Of a stretch of 64,000 bases of DNA, positions 17,163 through 26,988 are shown piece after piece. A program made the translations under genes and the position numbers. Under the pieces are notes generated by a model. The model had not been told where the DNA came from. It worked only from the letters and a program-made list of their open reading frames with translations, and ran no database searches. Numbering within the stretch: position 1 is the first letter of the stretch; each line of letters begins with the position of its first letter. The stretch is taken from assembly GCF_023705585.1 (NCBI RefSeq), contig NZ_BOQE01000001.1:3628710-3692709 (forward strand), in the 5' to 3' direction. The DNA is from Collibacillus ludicampi. Lineage in GTDB: Bacteria; Bacillota; Bacilli; Tumebacillales; BOQE01.

Positions 17163-18485
17163 CTATTGAGCCTCCACGTCGGACGAAGGGAAAAACGATG
17201 ATCCCACATGCTCTTTCCGAATGGCAAAGATTAAAAGGCTGGTTACAATAAGTGAAACGCTTAAAAATATCAACCCTACTGTTACACTTCCTGTGGCGTC
17301 CTTCAATACGCCCAGCATATACGGTCCCACAAATCCACCTAGGTTTCCGATAGAGTTAATGACCGCAATCCCTACTGCCGCCGCCGATTCGCTGAGGAAC
17401 ATCGCCGGCAAAGCCCAGAACGGTCCAAAGAAACTGTAAATCCCTGCCGTGGCGATCGCCATCATCATGATTGAGACGTAGGGGTTCGAAGTCATGCCTG
17501 CACCAATTAACCCTAGAGCCCCGACTATCGGCGGAATTGCAGCATGCATGCGTCTCTCTCCCGTCCGATCGGAACGTCGGGCCCACCATATCATTCCGGC
17601 GGCGCCTACAATGTAAGGAATCATTGTGATCAGACCAACCTGAGTGTTTGTCAGTATTTTGGAAAATGCTTTAATAATTGTTGGCATCCAGAATCCGATT
17701 CCGTACAGGCCCAATACCTGGGTAAAGTAAATGAGTGAAAGATGCCAAACCCTGGAATTCGTTAAAACCTCTGCGGTCGTATACTGTTTGACTCGTTGCT
17801 TGGCCTCGTGTTCCCTCTGTAATTCGGTTTTCAACCATTCCTTCTCTTCCTGTGTCAGCCAGTGCGCGTCTTCTGGACGATCCGTCAAATAAAAATAGGT
17901 CATAATCCCCATGATGATAGCCGGCAATCCCTCCAGAACAAATACCCAACGCCAGCCTGGCATACCCAACCAATGAATGTGATCCATAATCCATGTGGAT
18001 ACGGGAGCCCCGACAATATTGGAGGCCGCCAGAGCCGTCATGAAAAGTGCAAAAGCGCGTGCCTGCTCTTTAGCCCGGAACCAGTATGTGATATACAAAA
18101 TAATTCCCGGAAAAAATCCTGCTTCCGCCAATCCGAGCAGAAACCGCAAAATGTACAAGTGAGTGGCGTTTTGCGCCCACGCAGTAATCACGACGACAAT
18201 TCCCCAACTGATCAGAATCCGGGCGATCCAGATGCGTGCGCCAACACGGTGCATCAAAATGTTGCTAGGAACTTCAAAAATGAAATAACCAAAAAAGAAA
18301 ATTCCGGAGATGAGACCGAATACCTGACTGGACAATCCAAGAGACTTGTTCATGTCCAAGGCGACATATCCTAGATTCACCCTGTCCAGAAACGCAACGA
18401 TATACAGAAGAAAAATGTAAGGAATAATTCGCCTTGAAACTTTACGGAGCGTTTGCTCTCCTAAGGTTGTTGCATCACTAGCCAT
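17163..18485 (-). CDS. MFS transporter, anion:cation symporter type
   Basis: 440 aa and about 12 membrane helices. The start region FLDRVNLGYVALDM, the motif SNILMHRVGARIWIARI and the loop WLTQEEKEWL are typical of the ACS family, which takes up organic acids such as hexuronates, tartrate or hydroxyacids. The ORF is 45 codons longer but GGGGGAG before ATG 18485 and homology to family N-termini set the start. Placed between an SDR and a hydroxyacid oxidase, it is probably the uptake system for that pathway. Confidence 0.85.
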   Translation of the reverse strand: MASDATTLGEQTLRKVSRRIIPYIFLLYIVAFLDRVNLGYVALDMNKSLGLSSQVFGLISGIFFFGYFIFEVPSNILMHRVGARIWIARILISWGIVVVITAWAQNATHLYILRFLLGLAEAGFFPGIILYITYWFRAKEQARAFALFMTALAASNIVGAPVSTWIMDHIHWLGMPGWRWVFVLEGLPAIIMGIMTYFYLTDRPEDAHWLTQEEKEWLKTELQREHEAKQRVKQYTTAEVLTNSRVWHLSLIYFTQVLGLYGIGFWMPTIIKAFSKILTNTQVGLITMIPYIVGAAGMIWWARRSDRTGERRMHAAIPPIVGALGLIGAGMTSNPYVSIMMMAIATAGIYSFFGPFWALPAMFLSESAAAVGIAVINSIGNLGGFVGPYMLGVLKDATGSVTVGLIFLSVSLIVTSLLIFAIRKEHVGSSFFPSSDVEAQ

Positions 18486-18710
18486 TTGGCGCTCCCCCTT
18501 TTGTATATTTTTGGGCCATAAAGGATTGTCATATTTACTGAGAATTGAAATATATAAATATAATTTTTGAAATAATATGTATTTTGTAATAAGTCTATCA
18601 TTCCCCCCTTCCGCCGTCAACAGCCGGATTCAGAGTATGGTTGTGAATAGAGGATTGTACCTTCCTCTGGAATTTAGAAGGACAAAGGGATTCTCACCTT
18701 GTTGTTTCCT

Positions 18711-19481
18711 TTATATTCCACGCCCCCCATCCACATTAAGGATTTCTCCGGTCACCATTTTTGCCAGATCGGAAGCCAAGTAAAGAGCAGCCTGTGCAAT
18801 ATCCTCTGGTTGAATCAGAGACCCTAACGGAACACTGTTTAAAAAGATTTTTTTCTTGTCCTCTTCCACCTCCGTTTCATTCCCTTTCAGGAACTGACCG
18901 ATCATCGGAGTTTCCGCCGGTCCTGGATTAATCGCATTGACCCGGATTTTGTACGGGGCTAATTCGAGTGCCAGTGCCTTCGTCAATATAATAGCCGCTC
19001 CCTTTGAAGCACAATACGCGTTCAATCCCGGACGAGCCCGAATTCCAGCGATGGAAGCTATATTGACAATGGAGCCGTTTTTCTGTGCTTTCATGAACGG
19101 AACGACATGTCGAGCTGTCAGAAAGATCGATTTGGTGTTAACCGCTAGAATCCTATCCCACTGTACCTCACTCAATTCTTCAATCGGAGTAAATACTTGT
19201 GGAACACCCGCACAGTTTATCAGGACATCAATCCGGTTGAACGTTTCAAGCGTTCCCTTTACCATGGAAGCAACACTTGCATCACTCGTCACATCGGTTC
19301 CAAAGGCTCGGGCACGGTTGGTGCTCAGTTCTGCCGCAACCCTCTCCGCAGCTTCCCGATTCAAATCGGCGATCGCCACATTCGCCCCCTGCTCTACAAA
19401 TAATTTGGCAATCGCTTTCCCCATTCCAGACCCCGCACCTGTTACAATGGCTGTTTTTCCTTGCAGGTACCCGTTACTCAT
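18711..19481 (-). CDS. Short-chain dehydrogenase (FabG-like)
   Basis: 256 aa with the NAD(P) motif TGAGSGMG at residues 16-23, NCAG near 89, catalytic Ser in NIASIAG, Tyr-x3-Lys in AYCASKG, and a C-terminal VDGG. It reduces or oxidises an alcohol/ketone in the pathway; the exact substrate is unknown. The ATG overlaps the stop of the aldehyde dehydrogenase gene (ATGA), so the two are translationally coupled. Confidence 0.88.
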   Translation of the reverse strand: MSNGYLQGKTAIVTGAGSGMGKAIAKLFVEQGANVAIADLNREAAERVAAELSTNRARAFGTDVTSDASVASMVKGTLETFNRIDVLINCAGVPQVFTPIEELSEVQWDRILAVNTKSIFLTARHVVPFMKAQKNGSIVNIASIAGIRARPGLNAYCASKGAAIILTKALALELAPYKIRVNAINPGPAETPMIGQFLKGNETEVEEDKKKIFLNSVPLGSLIQPEDIAQAALYLASDLAKMVTGEILNVDGGRGI

Positions 19482-20899
19482 AGGTTAATCACCACCATCC
19501 TCTCTTCCGTCATCTCTCGTATAGCATAATAGGGACCTTCCTTACCGATTCCGCTGTTTTTGACTCCTCCGTAAGGCATCGCATCGTTTCGATACGTGGA
19601 GACATCATTGATGATTACACCGCCATACTCCAAGGTTTTTGCCGCCTTCAAAGCCAAGTTCAAGTCGCGGGTAAAGAGACCAGCCTGAAGTCCGTATTTG
19701 GAATCGTTGGCTTGAGCAAAGGCCTCGTCGATATCTCGGTAAGGGATAAGACATACGATCGGGGCAAACACTTCTTCGCAAACCACTTTCATCTCAGGAC
19801 GAGTGTCGACGAGGACGACTGGATAAAGGATCGATCCCTCTCTTCTGACCGGCAGCAGAGATTTGGCCCCTCCAGCGATGGCTTCCTGAACCCACGTTTC
19901 CGCGCGAATCGCTTCTTGCTCGCTAATCATAGGACCCACATCTGTATCTGGATCCTCAGGATTGCCCACCTTTAGTTGCTTCACGTAGGACAAGTACTTA
20001 TCCGTAAATTCATTAAAAACGGATTCATGGACAAAGATCCTCTGCACAGCGATACAGGCTTGCCCCGCATTATGAAAGCTTCGGCTTGCCGTCTGCTTCG
20101 CTGCCCAATCCAGATCGGCATCAGCGTGAACGATGTTGGGAGAGTTGTTCCCTAATTCCAGAGCTACCGATCGCATCCCGCTTCGCTCTTTTATATATCT
20201 TCCGACTTTTGCAGATCCCGTGAATGAATACATGGCAACTCGTTCATCATCCAAGAGCCATTCTCCGACCTCAGCGCCACCATTGATCACATTTACATAC
20301 CCCTTAGGAAGACCTGCTTCTTCCATAATTTCTATTAATTGCATAGTAGTCAGTGGCGTTGTTGGCGCTGGTTTCACCACCACGGTATTACCTGCTGCGA
20401 AAGCGGGAGCAATCTTATGTGTTCCTAGCAAAAGCGGATAATTAAATGGAGTAATGCCCACGATAACTCCCTTCGGTACGCGGATGGTGAATCCTAACCG
20501 ATTTTCGCCCCCCTGGATCGCATGGAGCGGTACCATTTCCCCAGAAATCCGCTTGGCCTCCTCAGCACATAAACGGAACGTTTCAATGGTCCGATCTAAT
20601 TCCCCTTTTGCATCTTTTCGAGTTTTACCTACTTCACGTATAAGAGTGTATTCCAAAGAAGTCCGACGCTTTTCTATTATTTCCGTCGTTTTTAATAAAA
20701 TTTTGTATCGTTCAAATGGGGTGAGAACATCATTTTTAAAAGTATTTAAAGCCGTAGAAACCGCATCTCCAACATGATGTTTTTCTGCTTTTGCGACTGA
20801 AGCTATCATTTCACCTGTATACTTGTGGTAAACAGGAATAGATTCTTTCGTTTCTACCCATTCCCCTCCAATATACAGACCATAGGATTTGATTGACAT
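19478..20899 (-). CDS. NAD(P)-dependent aldehyde dehydrogenase
   Basis: 473 aa, class I/II ALDH. Landmarks: TPFNYPLLLGTHKIAPA, FTGSAKVGRYI, general base in LELGNNSP, nucleophilic Cys in NAGQACIAVQR, and EVFAPI. The ORF runs 41 codons further upstream into the previous gene, but MSIKSYGLYIGGEW is the family start and GGGAGG lies before it. It begins 5 nt after the TtuC-like gene and would convert an aldehyde intermediate to the acid. Confidence 0.9.
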   Translation of the reverse strand: MSIKSYGLYIGGEWVETKESIPVYHKYTGEMIASVAKAEKHHVGDAVSTALNTFKNDVLTPFERYKILLKTTEIIEKRRTSLEYTLIREVGKTRKDAKGELDRTIETFRLCAEEAKRISGEMVPLHAIQGGENRLGFTIRVPKGVIVGITPFNYPLLLGTHKIAPAFAAGNTVVVKPAPTTPLTTMQLIEIMEEAGLPKGYVNVINGGAEVGEWLLDDERVAMYSFTGSAKVGRYIKERSGMRSVALELGNNSPNIVHADADLDWAAKQTASRSFHNAGQACIAVQRIFVHESVFNEFTDKYLSYVKQLKVGNPEDPDTDVGPMISEQEAIRAETWVQEAIAGGAKSLLPVRREGSILYPVVLVDTRPEMKVVCEEVFAPIVCLIPYRDIDEAFAQANDSKYGLQAGLFTRDLNLALKAAKTLEYGGVIINDVSTYRNDAMPYGGVKNSGIGKEGPYYAIREMTEERMVVINL

Positions 20900-20904
20900 T
20901 GTCT

Positions 20905-21999
20905 TCAAAACCTCCCACATGACATTCCATGTTCCCTTAGAATTCGTTTGGTGATTTCTTCCCCCATTTCGATTGTTGAAGCGTTTCCGCCAAGATCTGC
21001 CGTCCTCACTTTTCCCTCGCACAAAACCTCCTCGATTCCTTGAAGGATCAACTGACTCATTTCCATTTGCTGAAGATGTTCCAGCATCAAACTAATGCTC
21101 CAAATTTGCGCGATCGGATTGGCAATCCCTTTTCCGGCGATATCCGGGGCTGAGCCATGAATCGGTTCAAACATGGACGGATAAATTCGTTCCGGATTAA
21201 TGTTGCCCGAAGGAGCTAAACCCAATCCCCCCCCGATTGCCGCCCCTAAATCCGTTAGAATATCCCCGAATAGATTGCTTGCTACCACGACGTCAAACTC
21301 TTCCGGTTTGGTAATAAAATAAGCAGATAGGGCGTCAATATGGTATACATTCGTTTCAATTTCTGGATGCTCTGTCGCGATTTCTTTTACTATCTCATCC
21401 CAAAAAGGCATGGAATGATTGATCCCGTTTGATTTAGTGGCAGCCGTTACCCTTTTTTTTCTTCTTCTTTTCGCAAGGGAATAAGCATATTTCACGACCC
21501 GTTCAATCCCGTGCCGGGTAAAGACATTGTTTTGCACGGCCAGTTCGTAAGGGGTTCCTTCATGCAGCCGCCCCCCCATGTTCGAATATTCCCCTTCGGT
21601 GTTCTCCCGAACCACAACAAAGTCAAGATCCTCATATCCCTTATTACGTAGCGGACTTTCCAAACCGCGAAGAAGTTTGATTGGCCGCAAGTTCACATAC
21701 TGTTGAAAAGCTCGGCGGATCGGAAGGATTAGCTCCCATACTGAAATGTGATCAGGAACTTCTTTTGCCCCAATCGACCCCAGAAGGATTACATCATAGT
21801 CTTTCAGTATATTGAGACCGTTTTCAGGCATCATTCGACCATGCCGCAAATAGTAATTACAATTCCAGTCAAATTGGTCACAAGCAAATCGCAAGCCCCC
21901 ATGGATGTTTTCAATGGCCTCAAGAACCTTTAACCCTTCTTGCATCACCTCTGGGCCAATTCCATCGCCGGGAATCACAGCCACTGAGTAGTGTTGCAC
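20905..21999 (-). CDS. Tartrate / D-malate dehydrogenase-like beta-decarboxylating dehydrogenase
   Basis: 364 aa of the isocitrate/isopropylmalate dehydrogenase family. VIPGDGIGPEV starts it, RENTEGEYSNMGG is the substrate loop, and SNLFGDILTDLGAAIGGGLG carries the metal aspartates, closest to TtuC/YeaU/DmlA types that act on tartrate or D-malate. A GTG start at 21999 (GAGG 8 nt upstream) gives MQHYSVAVIPGDG, the normal length; ATG 22005 and GTG 22008 are alternatives. First gene of the operon under the 22.06-kb sigma-54 promoter. Confidence 0.85.
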   Translation of the reverse strand: MQHYSVAVIPGDGIGPEVMQEGLKVLEAIENIHGGLRFACDQFDWNCNYYLRHGRMMPENGLNILKDYDVILLGSIGAKEVPDHISVWELILPIRRAFQQYVNLRPIKLLRGLESPLRNKGYEDLDFVVVRENTEGEYSNMGGRLHEGTPYELAVQNNVFTRHGIERVVKYAYSLAKRRRKKRVTAATKSNGINHSMPFWDEIVKEIATEHPEIETNVYHIDALSAYFITKPEEFDVVVASNLFGDILTDLGAAIGGGLGLAPSGNINPERIYPSMFEPIHGSAPDIAGKGIANPIAQIWSISLMLEHLQQMEMSQLILQGIEEVLCEGKVRTADLGGNASTIEMGEEITKRILREHGMSCGRF

Positions 22000-22057
22000 C
22001 TCCATCACCTCATTTCTCTACTATTAAAGTTCGATTTAACCACTTACTATCCGGATA

Positions 22058-22075
22058 AAGCAATTATCATGCCAA
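22058..22075 (-). promoter_or_regulatory. sigma-54 (-24/-12) promoter, operon 1
   Basis: On the minus strand TTGGCATGATAATTGCTT matches TTGGCAY-N5-TTGCW with GG and GC exactly 10 bp apart. It lies about 60 nt before the TtuC-like gene. Confidence 0.88.
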
Positions 22076-22137
22076 TATTGTATAAATTTCAGAATCATTC
22101 ATTCGCAAGGATTTCATATGTTGTCCTCTATACCAAA

Positions 22138-22167
22138 CTGTTGTATTTTTCAACAACATGTTGCATT
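22138..22167. promoter_or_regulatory. Upstream activator site, operon 1
   Basis: A compound dyad: TGTTG-N7-CAACA followed by CATGTTG. It lies 62 bp upstream of the -24/-12 promoter. The 30-bp block differs from 27284-27313 at only three positions. Confidence 0.75.
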
Positions 22168-22247
22168 TTGCTTTGTCTGGAGATTTTCTTCTTGGAGCTT
22201 CCTCCGGAGAGTACCCATAGAACTGCGTAGTCTATCTGTCTATATAT

Positions 22248-23864
22248 TTAATTTTCAATCAAATCTTTTCGATATAAAATTTCGCCGTCTACCATGGTAA
22301 GCTCCACTTTTACCTCTTTAATCTTGGTTTGATCAATATTTAAAATACTATCATTTAAGACAACGAGATCTGCCAGTTTTCCGACTTCGATACTCCCTTT
22401 TATATTTTCTTCAAAACTGGCATACGCACCGTTCCAAGTGTACAGCTTAATGGCCTCCAAGACACTTACACTCTGATTCTTTCCAATACTTAATCCTGAT
22501 TGACTTTTTCGATTCACTGCAACATGAATTCCTAATAGGGGATTATAATCCGTCACTGGAGCATCTGAACCTCCCGCCGCGATAATGCCTTCATCAATAA
22601 AATCACGGACAGGGTACATATAATTTACACGCTCGCCGTAATTATGCACATAAATTTCTCCGTATTCATATGGAAATGGTGGATTGGGAATGGGAATGAC
22701 ACCTAGTTGTTTCATCCTTTTTTGCAAATCAGGCATAGAAATTCCAGCATGCTCGATACGATGGCGATGATTCTCCCGCGGTGCTTCCTCTAACGCCTTT
22801 TCCACACAATTTAAATACATTTCAATCGCACGATCGCCTTGTGCATGCACCGTAATTTGATATCCTTTTTTGTGGGCATCCCCCAAAATCTGATAGATTT
22901 CTTCTTCACTGTAATAAAGAATGCCTGAATCATTCGGGTTGCTTGTATAAGGCTTACGAGTGGCAATCGTTGGTCCTGAACTGCTTCCATCTATAAATAA
23001 TTTAGCCGGTCCGATTTTAAATCGATCATCGCCTGTACCCGTCAAAACACCGGCCTTCACCATTTTGTCTACAAAGTCATGGGAGTTGTTTAGTGAACAA
23101 ATCATCGCATACACCCTTACACGGATGTCCCTGGCTTGCACTGCTTGCTGCATGAATCTAAAGGTGTCAGGACCGAACGTACCCGCCTCATGAACACTTG
23201 TAATTCCAGCAGCAAGGAAATGATCTGAGGCGATCTTCATCGCTTTTTTAAGCTCTTCTTCCGAATACTTTGCAACATCGACCATATTCATATTGGCAGC
23301 TTCAATGAGGCGGCCGGTTAACTTCCCTTTTGGGTCTCGCTCAATCACACCGCCGACAGGATCGGGAGTATCTTCCTTGATTCCTGCCAATTCCAGCGCT
23401 TTGCTATTTACCATGCAAATATGACCGCAAGCACGCGAAATGAAGATCGGATGATCCGTTGTCATGGCGTCTAATTCCTCAATCGTTGGATAGCGTTTTT
23501 CCCTCACCTTGGTTTCATTAAACCCCCAGCATCTTACCCACTCACCTTTCGGGGTTTCCGCTGCCTTTTTGCGAATTTCTGCTAAAATGTCATCAATTGA
23601 ATGGAGATGATCCTGTTTGCAGCTTATCGCTAACTGACGAAGGCCATACAATACAAGATGGAGATGTGCATCAATGAATCCGGGAACAAGGGTTTTGCCT
23701 TGAAGATCGATCACCTCCGTTCCTTCTACGATGAAGCTCTGCACATCCTGATTTGACCCGACAGCCACAATGCGATTACCACGAACAGCAACCGCCTGCA
23801 CAACCTTGTTTTCCTGGTCTACCGTAATCACTTCTCCATTTACAAATACAACATCAGCCTTCAT
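22248..23864 (-). CDS. Amidohydrolase of the YtcJ type
   Basis: 538 aa, amidohydrolase_3 family. Metal ligands are visible in FIDAHLHLV, VHAQGDRAIE, HRIEHAG and GGSDAPVTDYNP, with KLADLVVLN near the C-terminus. Members hydrolyse amide or related bonds in small molecules; no signal peptide is present, so it acts in the cytoplasm. The ATG has AAAGGATG upstream. It is 103 nt after the symporter gene and closes the second catabolic operon. Confidence 0.86.
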   Translation of the reverse strand: MKADVVFVNGEVITVDQENKVVQAVAVRGNRIVAVGSNQDVQSFIVEGTEVIDLQGKTLVPGFIDAHLHLVLYGLRQLAISCKQDHLHSIDDILAEIRKKAAETPKGEWVRCWGFNETKVREKRYPTIEELDAMTTDHPIFISRACGHICMVNSKALELAGIKEDTPDPVGGVIERDPKGKLTGRLIEAANMNMVDVAKYSEEELKKAMKIASDHFLAAGITSVHEAGTFGPDTFRFMQQAVQARDIRVRVYAMICSLNNSHDFVDKMVKAGVLTGTGDDRFKIGPAKLFIDGSSSGPTIATRKPYTSNPNDSGILYYSEEEIYQILGDAHKKGYQITVHAQGDRAIEMYLNCVEKALEEAPRENHRHRIEHAGISMPDLQKRMKQLGVIPIPNPPFPYEYGEIYVHNYGERVNYMYPVRDFIDEGIIAAGGSDAPVTDYNPLLGIHVAVNRKSQSGLSIGKNQSVSVLEAIKLYTWNGAYASFEENIKGSIEVGKLADLVVLNDSILNIDQTKIKEVKVELTMVDGEILYRKDLIEN

Positions 23865-23967
23865 CTAATCATCCTTTCCAAACTATTATGAAACCTTTTT
23901 CATCTAATTCATAATATAATTAATATTTTTATTTTTTACTCAAAAAAGTACGATATCATTCCTGCAG

Positions 23968-25455
23968 CTAATAACTACTATTTTTCACCTCATGCAACTC
24001 TTCCATTTCAACAGTCATTTTTTTAGTAATCAAGCTGACTACGGACATGATGATTACGTTGAGCATTAACGCGATGAACCCACCGTTTATGTCTTTGAAC
24101 CATTGGGGGGCATTCGGCAATAACGTACCCATCGTTACATTGGCTATTGAAAGATATAAAGCGACCAACTCCCCCGTGATGATTCCCGCAAGCGCCCCAT
24201 ATTTATTGACAAAATTATTTTTCTTCAAACTGAAAAACAAAGCGGGGGCTAGTTGGATAATTAATCCGTAAGAAATGATGTTCAGCATCGCAAGGGCTTC
24301 TCCCCCCGTTATGGTTAAATAAAGGGCAATGGCAGAGAGGACGATAATTAAAAATTTTGAGACAATTGACAGTTGCTTTTCTGTGGCAGATGGAACAACT
24401 AATCTATATAAATTTTGTGTTAATCCTGCCGATCCGGACATTAGCATAACAGAAGTGGGTACCAAAGCAGTCAATACCCCTGCTCCTCCGATCAGTCCGA
24501 TCACCCACGGACTAAACGTTTGCATAGAGAGTTTTAGCAGCGCAAGATCTCCACTTGCCCCTTTCAGGCCAGGTATCTTGACGAAAGCGGAAAAGCCAAT
24601 AAAAAATATAAAGAGCAAGAGCAACGTATATAACGGTAGAGTGATCGCATTTTTTCGAATGGTCTTTTCGGATTTGGCAGTTAAAATGACCATAAAAGAA
24701 TGCGGAAAGAGGTAAAATCCGATGGTGTTTAAAAGTACAGTTGAGATAAACCATGAATAACTAAGGCCTTTATCCGGTAGTGTTAAAAGATCTGGTTTAA
24801 CGGTTTGCACGGCCTTAAATACCGAATGAACCCCGCCAAAGTAATGGACAGGTATATAAATACCGATAAAAACAACAACCGCTAAAATCATAAAGTCTTT
24901 AATCACTGCTGTCCAAGCCGATCCGTGAATACCCGATACCATGACATAAATGGCAACAACGATGGCACCCAGACAGCTGGCTGCAACCGGAGAAATTGCT
25001 CCATACGATGCTTCCGAAACAATAATCCCTAAGCCTTTTAATTGAATAACGATATAGGGAACTAACGCAATGCTTCCCACAACGGCAACCAATAAGCCGA
25101 GGGGGCGGCTATTGTACTTCTTGGCAAAAAAGTCCGGGTGGGAAATAATATCATTTTCTTTAGAATATTTCCAAATTTTCGGCGCGTACAAATAGGATAA
25201 GACATAAGCTAAAAAGATATAGGTTGGAACATAATAAGCAGCCGCCCCTTTTGAATAGGCCCATCCGCTTCCCCCGAGAAACGTAAACGTTGTGTAAACC
25301 TCTCCGGCTATGAGTAGAAAGGCAAATAAGGTTCCAAAACCTCGTCCGCCTACGGTCCATTGCTCCAAATTCATTTGTTTTCCTTTTCTTGCACGTATCC
25401 CTAAATATAAAGCCAGAGCTAAGAAGATAAATATAATTGTTAAGGATACTCTCAT
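23968..25455 (-). CDS. Sodium:solute symporter (SSS family)
   Basis: 495 aa, about 13 membrane helices. The N-terminal TVGGRGFGTLFAFLL and GEVYTTFTFLGGSGWAYSKG segments are characteristic of SSS proteins, which import amino acids, ureides or carboxylates with Na+. Its ATG overlaps the stop of the DUF3311 gene by 4 nt, the usual pairing for this subgroup. Substrate is presumably what the M20 enzyme and amidohydrolase cleave. Confidence 0.9.
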   Translation of the reverse strand: MRVSLTIIFIFLALALYLGIRARKGKQMNLEQWTVGGRGFGTLFAFLLIAGEVYTTFTFLGGSGWAYSKGAAAYYVPTYIFLAYVLSYLYAPKIWKYSKENDIISHPDFFAKKYNSRPLGLLVAVVGSIALVPYIVIQLKGLGIIVSEASYGAISPVAASCLGAIVVAIYVMVSGIHGSAWTAVIKDFMILAVVVFIGIYIPVHYFGGVHSVFKAVQTVKPDLLTLPDKGLSYSWFISTVLLNTIGFYLFPHSFMVILTAKSEKTIRKNAITLPLYTLLLLFIFFIGFSAFVKIPGLKGASGDLALLKLSMQTFSPWVIGLIGGAGVLTALVPTSVMLMSGSAGLTQNLYRLVVPSATEKQLSIVSKFLIIVLSAIALYLTITGGEALAMLNIISYGLIIQLAPALFFSLKKNNFVNKYGALAGIITGELVALYLSIANVTMGTLLPNAPQWFKDINGGFIALMLNVIIMSVVSLITKKMTVEMEELHEVKNSSY

Positions 25456-25652
25456 TCCACATCACTCCCCTTATTATCAGGATCCAATCTGTAAACAATC
25501 ATTAAAATAACAGAAGATAACACCATCCAGAATACAATCCAAAAAAGAAGAAAAGGCAGTCCCAATACATAAGGTTCAACCCTATTTACAGCCGGCAAGA
25601 AAAGTAATACCCCTATAAAAGGCAACAAAAGTAAAAGTTTAATATTTTTCAT
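25452..25652 (-). CDS. DUF3311-type small membrane protein, symporter partner
   Basis: 66 aa, two helices, with LLLLLPFIGVLLFLPAVNRVEP and a tail VYRLDPDNKG that I recognise as DUF3311. These proteins are nearly always encoded just before an SSS symporter and are thought to be its small subunit. Here the stop and the symporter start share ATGA. Confidence 0.85.
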   Translation of the reverse strand: MKNIKLLLLLPFIGVLLFLPAVNRVEPYVLGLPFLLFWIVFWMVLSSVILMIVYRLDPDNKGSDVE

Positions 25653-25696
25653 TCCATACTCTCCCCGTGATTCAAATTAGGATAAATTTAAAAAAC

Positions 25697-25748
25697 TTTG
25701 CCCAACATCAAATCTATGGCGGAACACAATATTCTTGTGTTGGGCAAA
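25697..25748 (-). terminator. Intra-operon terminator or attenuator
   Basis: On the minus transcript GUUUGCCCAACA pairs with UGUUGGGCAAA (11 bp) and is followed by G and six U. Inside it AACACAA/TTGTGTT can pair instead, which breaks part of the first stem. It separates the M20 gene from DUF3311-symporter-amidohydrolase and may lower their expression. Confidence 0.65.
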
Positions 25749-25767
25749 CTTACGAGGTATGATCGGA

Positions 25768-26988
25768 CTACGGCCTCAGAAAATTCAGGGCTGCCAACGC
25801 ATAGATCTCTGCCGTTTCCACTAACTCGGCGATATCGACATATTCATCGACATGGTGTGGAACGTTGCGATTACCAGCTCCGGTTGTAATGATAGGGACA
25901 CCTGCCATGTGAAGAAACGTTCCATCCGTAGCCCCGGGAACCCCATTGTACACGGGATCTTTTCCTGTCACTTCCTGATAAGCTTCCGCAACAGCCAGTA
26001 CCAACGGATTTTCCTTGTCTGTTTCCGTACAGGGTCGGTCTTCAATGATTTCCAATGTCGCTTTAAACTCAGGGTCTTCCTCCCCCATTCGATGGAGAAT
26101 GGCCTCCATTTCCTCCCGAAGTTTCTGGTGATCCTGTTGGGGAACCGTGCGAATATCTAACGTCATCATGCATGTGTCTGGAACCACATTAATCTGTGGT
26201 TCCCCTTTGATTGGCGCTTGCAAGATGGTCGGGGTAATACTCGGCCATCCGAGCATCGGGTGTTTCCCCACCCTTTCTTTTTCCTTTTTTTCCAATTTCT
26301 CTAACTCAACAATAATTTTAGCCATTCTGGTGTTAGGATTGATCCCGGTAAGAGGCATGGCCCCATGTGCCATTTTTCCATAAGTTTTAACGACAACACG
26401 CATGGCCCCTTTTTGAACGATACATAATTGATTTTCTTCGGGCTCACAGATGATCGCACCATCCACTCCTTTGGCCCAGCCACGTCGGATAAAATCTTTA
26501 ATCCCAATCATTAAACCTTCTTCATCGCAAGGGATGCAAAGAATGATTTTCCCACAAAAAGGGATTTGGGATTTTTGAATAGCGTTCACTGCTATGATCG
26601 CTGCCGCAAGATTTTGTTTTGTATCACAAGCACCTCGGCCGTAAATCCTTCCATCCTTGATTTCCGCACCGTACGGATCGAAGCTCCATGCATTGCGGTC
26701 ACCCTCAGTTACAACATCGGTGTGCCCTTCGAAAAGCAAAGTTTTACCTGGACGACCCGAGTCATAGATAGCAATGACATTCGGACGCCCCGGAACGACT
26801 TCTTCATAATAAACGGTCAACCCCATCTTTTTGAGATAATCTTCCACAAATCTGGCTACCTTTTCTTCATTTCCACCCTCAACTCCAGGACGGTAAACAC
26901 TTGGAATTTGAATCAATTTCCGTGTCAAATTGACTAACTCTTTTTCATCCACATAGTTCCGTATCGTATCTACTGTTACTCCTTTCAT
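25768..26988 (-). CDS. M20-family metallohydrolase (ArgE/DapE/acylase-like)
   Basis: 406 aa with two-zinc sites: LLFEGHTDVV, GRGACDTKQN, PCDEEG (catalytic Glu pair) and a C-terminal NVPHHVDEYV. A dimerisation domain lies in the middle. M20 enzymes remove acyl, carbamoyl or amino-acid groups from small molecules in the cytoplasm. The ATG shares ATGA with an upstream small ORF that has an amber codon. It heads the second operon under the 27.2-kb sigma-54 promoter. Confidence 0.88.
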   Translation of the reverse strand: MKGVTVDTIRNYVDEKELVNLTRKLIQIPSVYRPGVEGGNEEKVARFVEDYLKKMGLTVYYEEVVPGRPNVIAIYDSGRPGKTLLFEGHTDVVTEGDRNAWSFDPYGAEIKDGRIYGRGACDTKQNLAAAIIAVNAIQKSQIPFCGKIILCIPCDEEGLMIGIKDFIRRGWAKGVDGAIICEPEENQLCIVQKGAMRVVVKTYGKMAHGAMPLTGINPNTRMAKIIVELEKLEKKEKERVGKHPMLGWPSITPTILQAPIKGEPQINVVPDTCMMTLDIRTVPQQDHQKLREEMEAILHRMGEEDPEFKATLEIIEDRPCTETDKENPLVLAVAEAYQEVTGKDPVYNGVPGATDGTFLHMAGVPIITTGAGNRNVPHHVDEYVDIAELVETAEIYALAALNFLRP

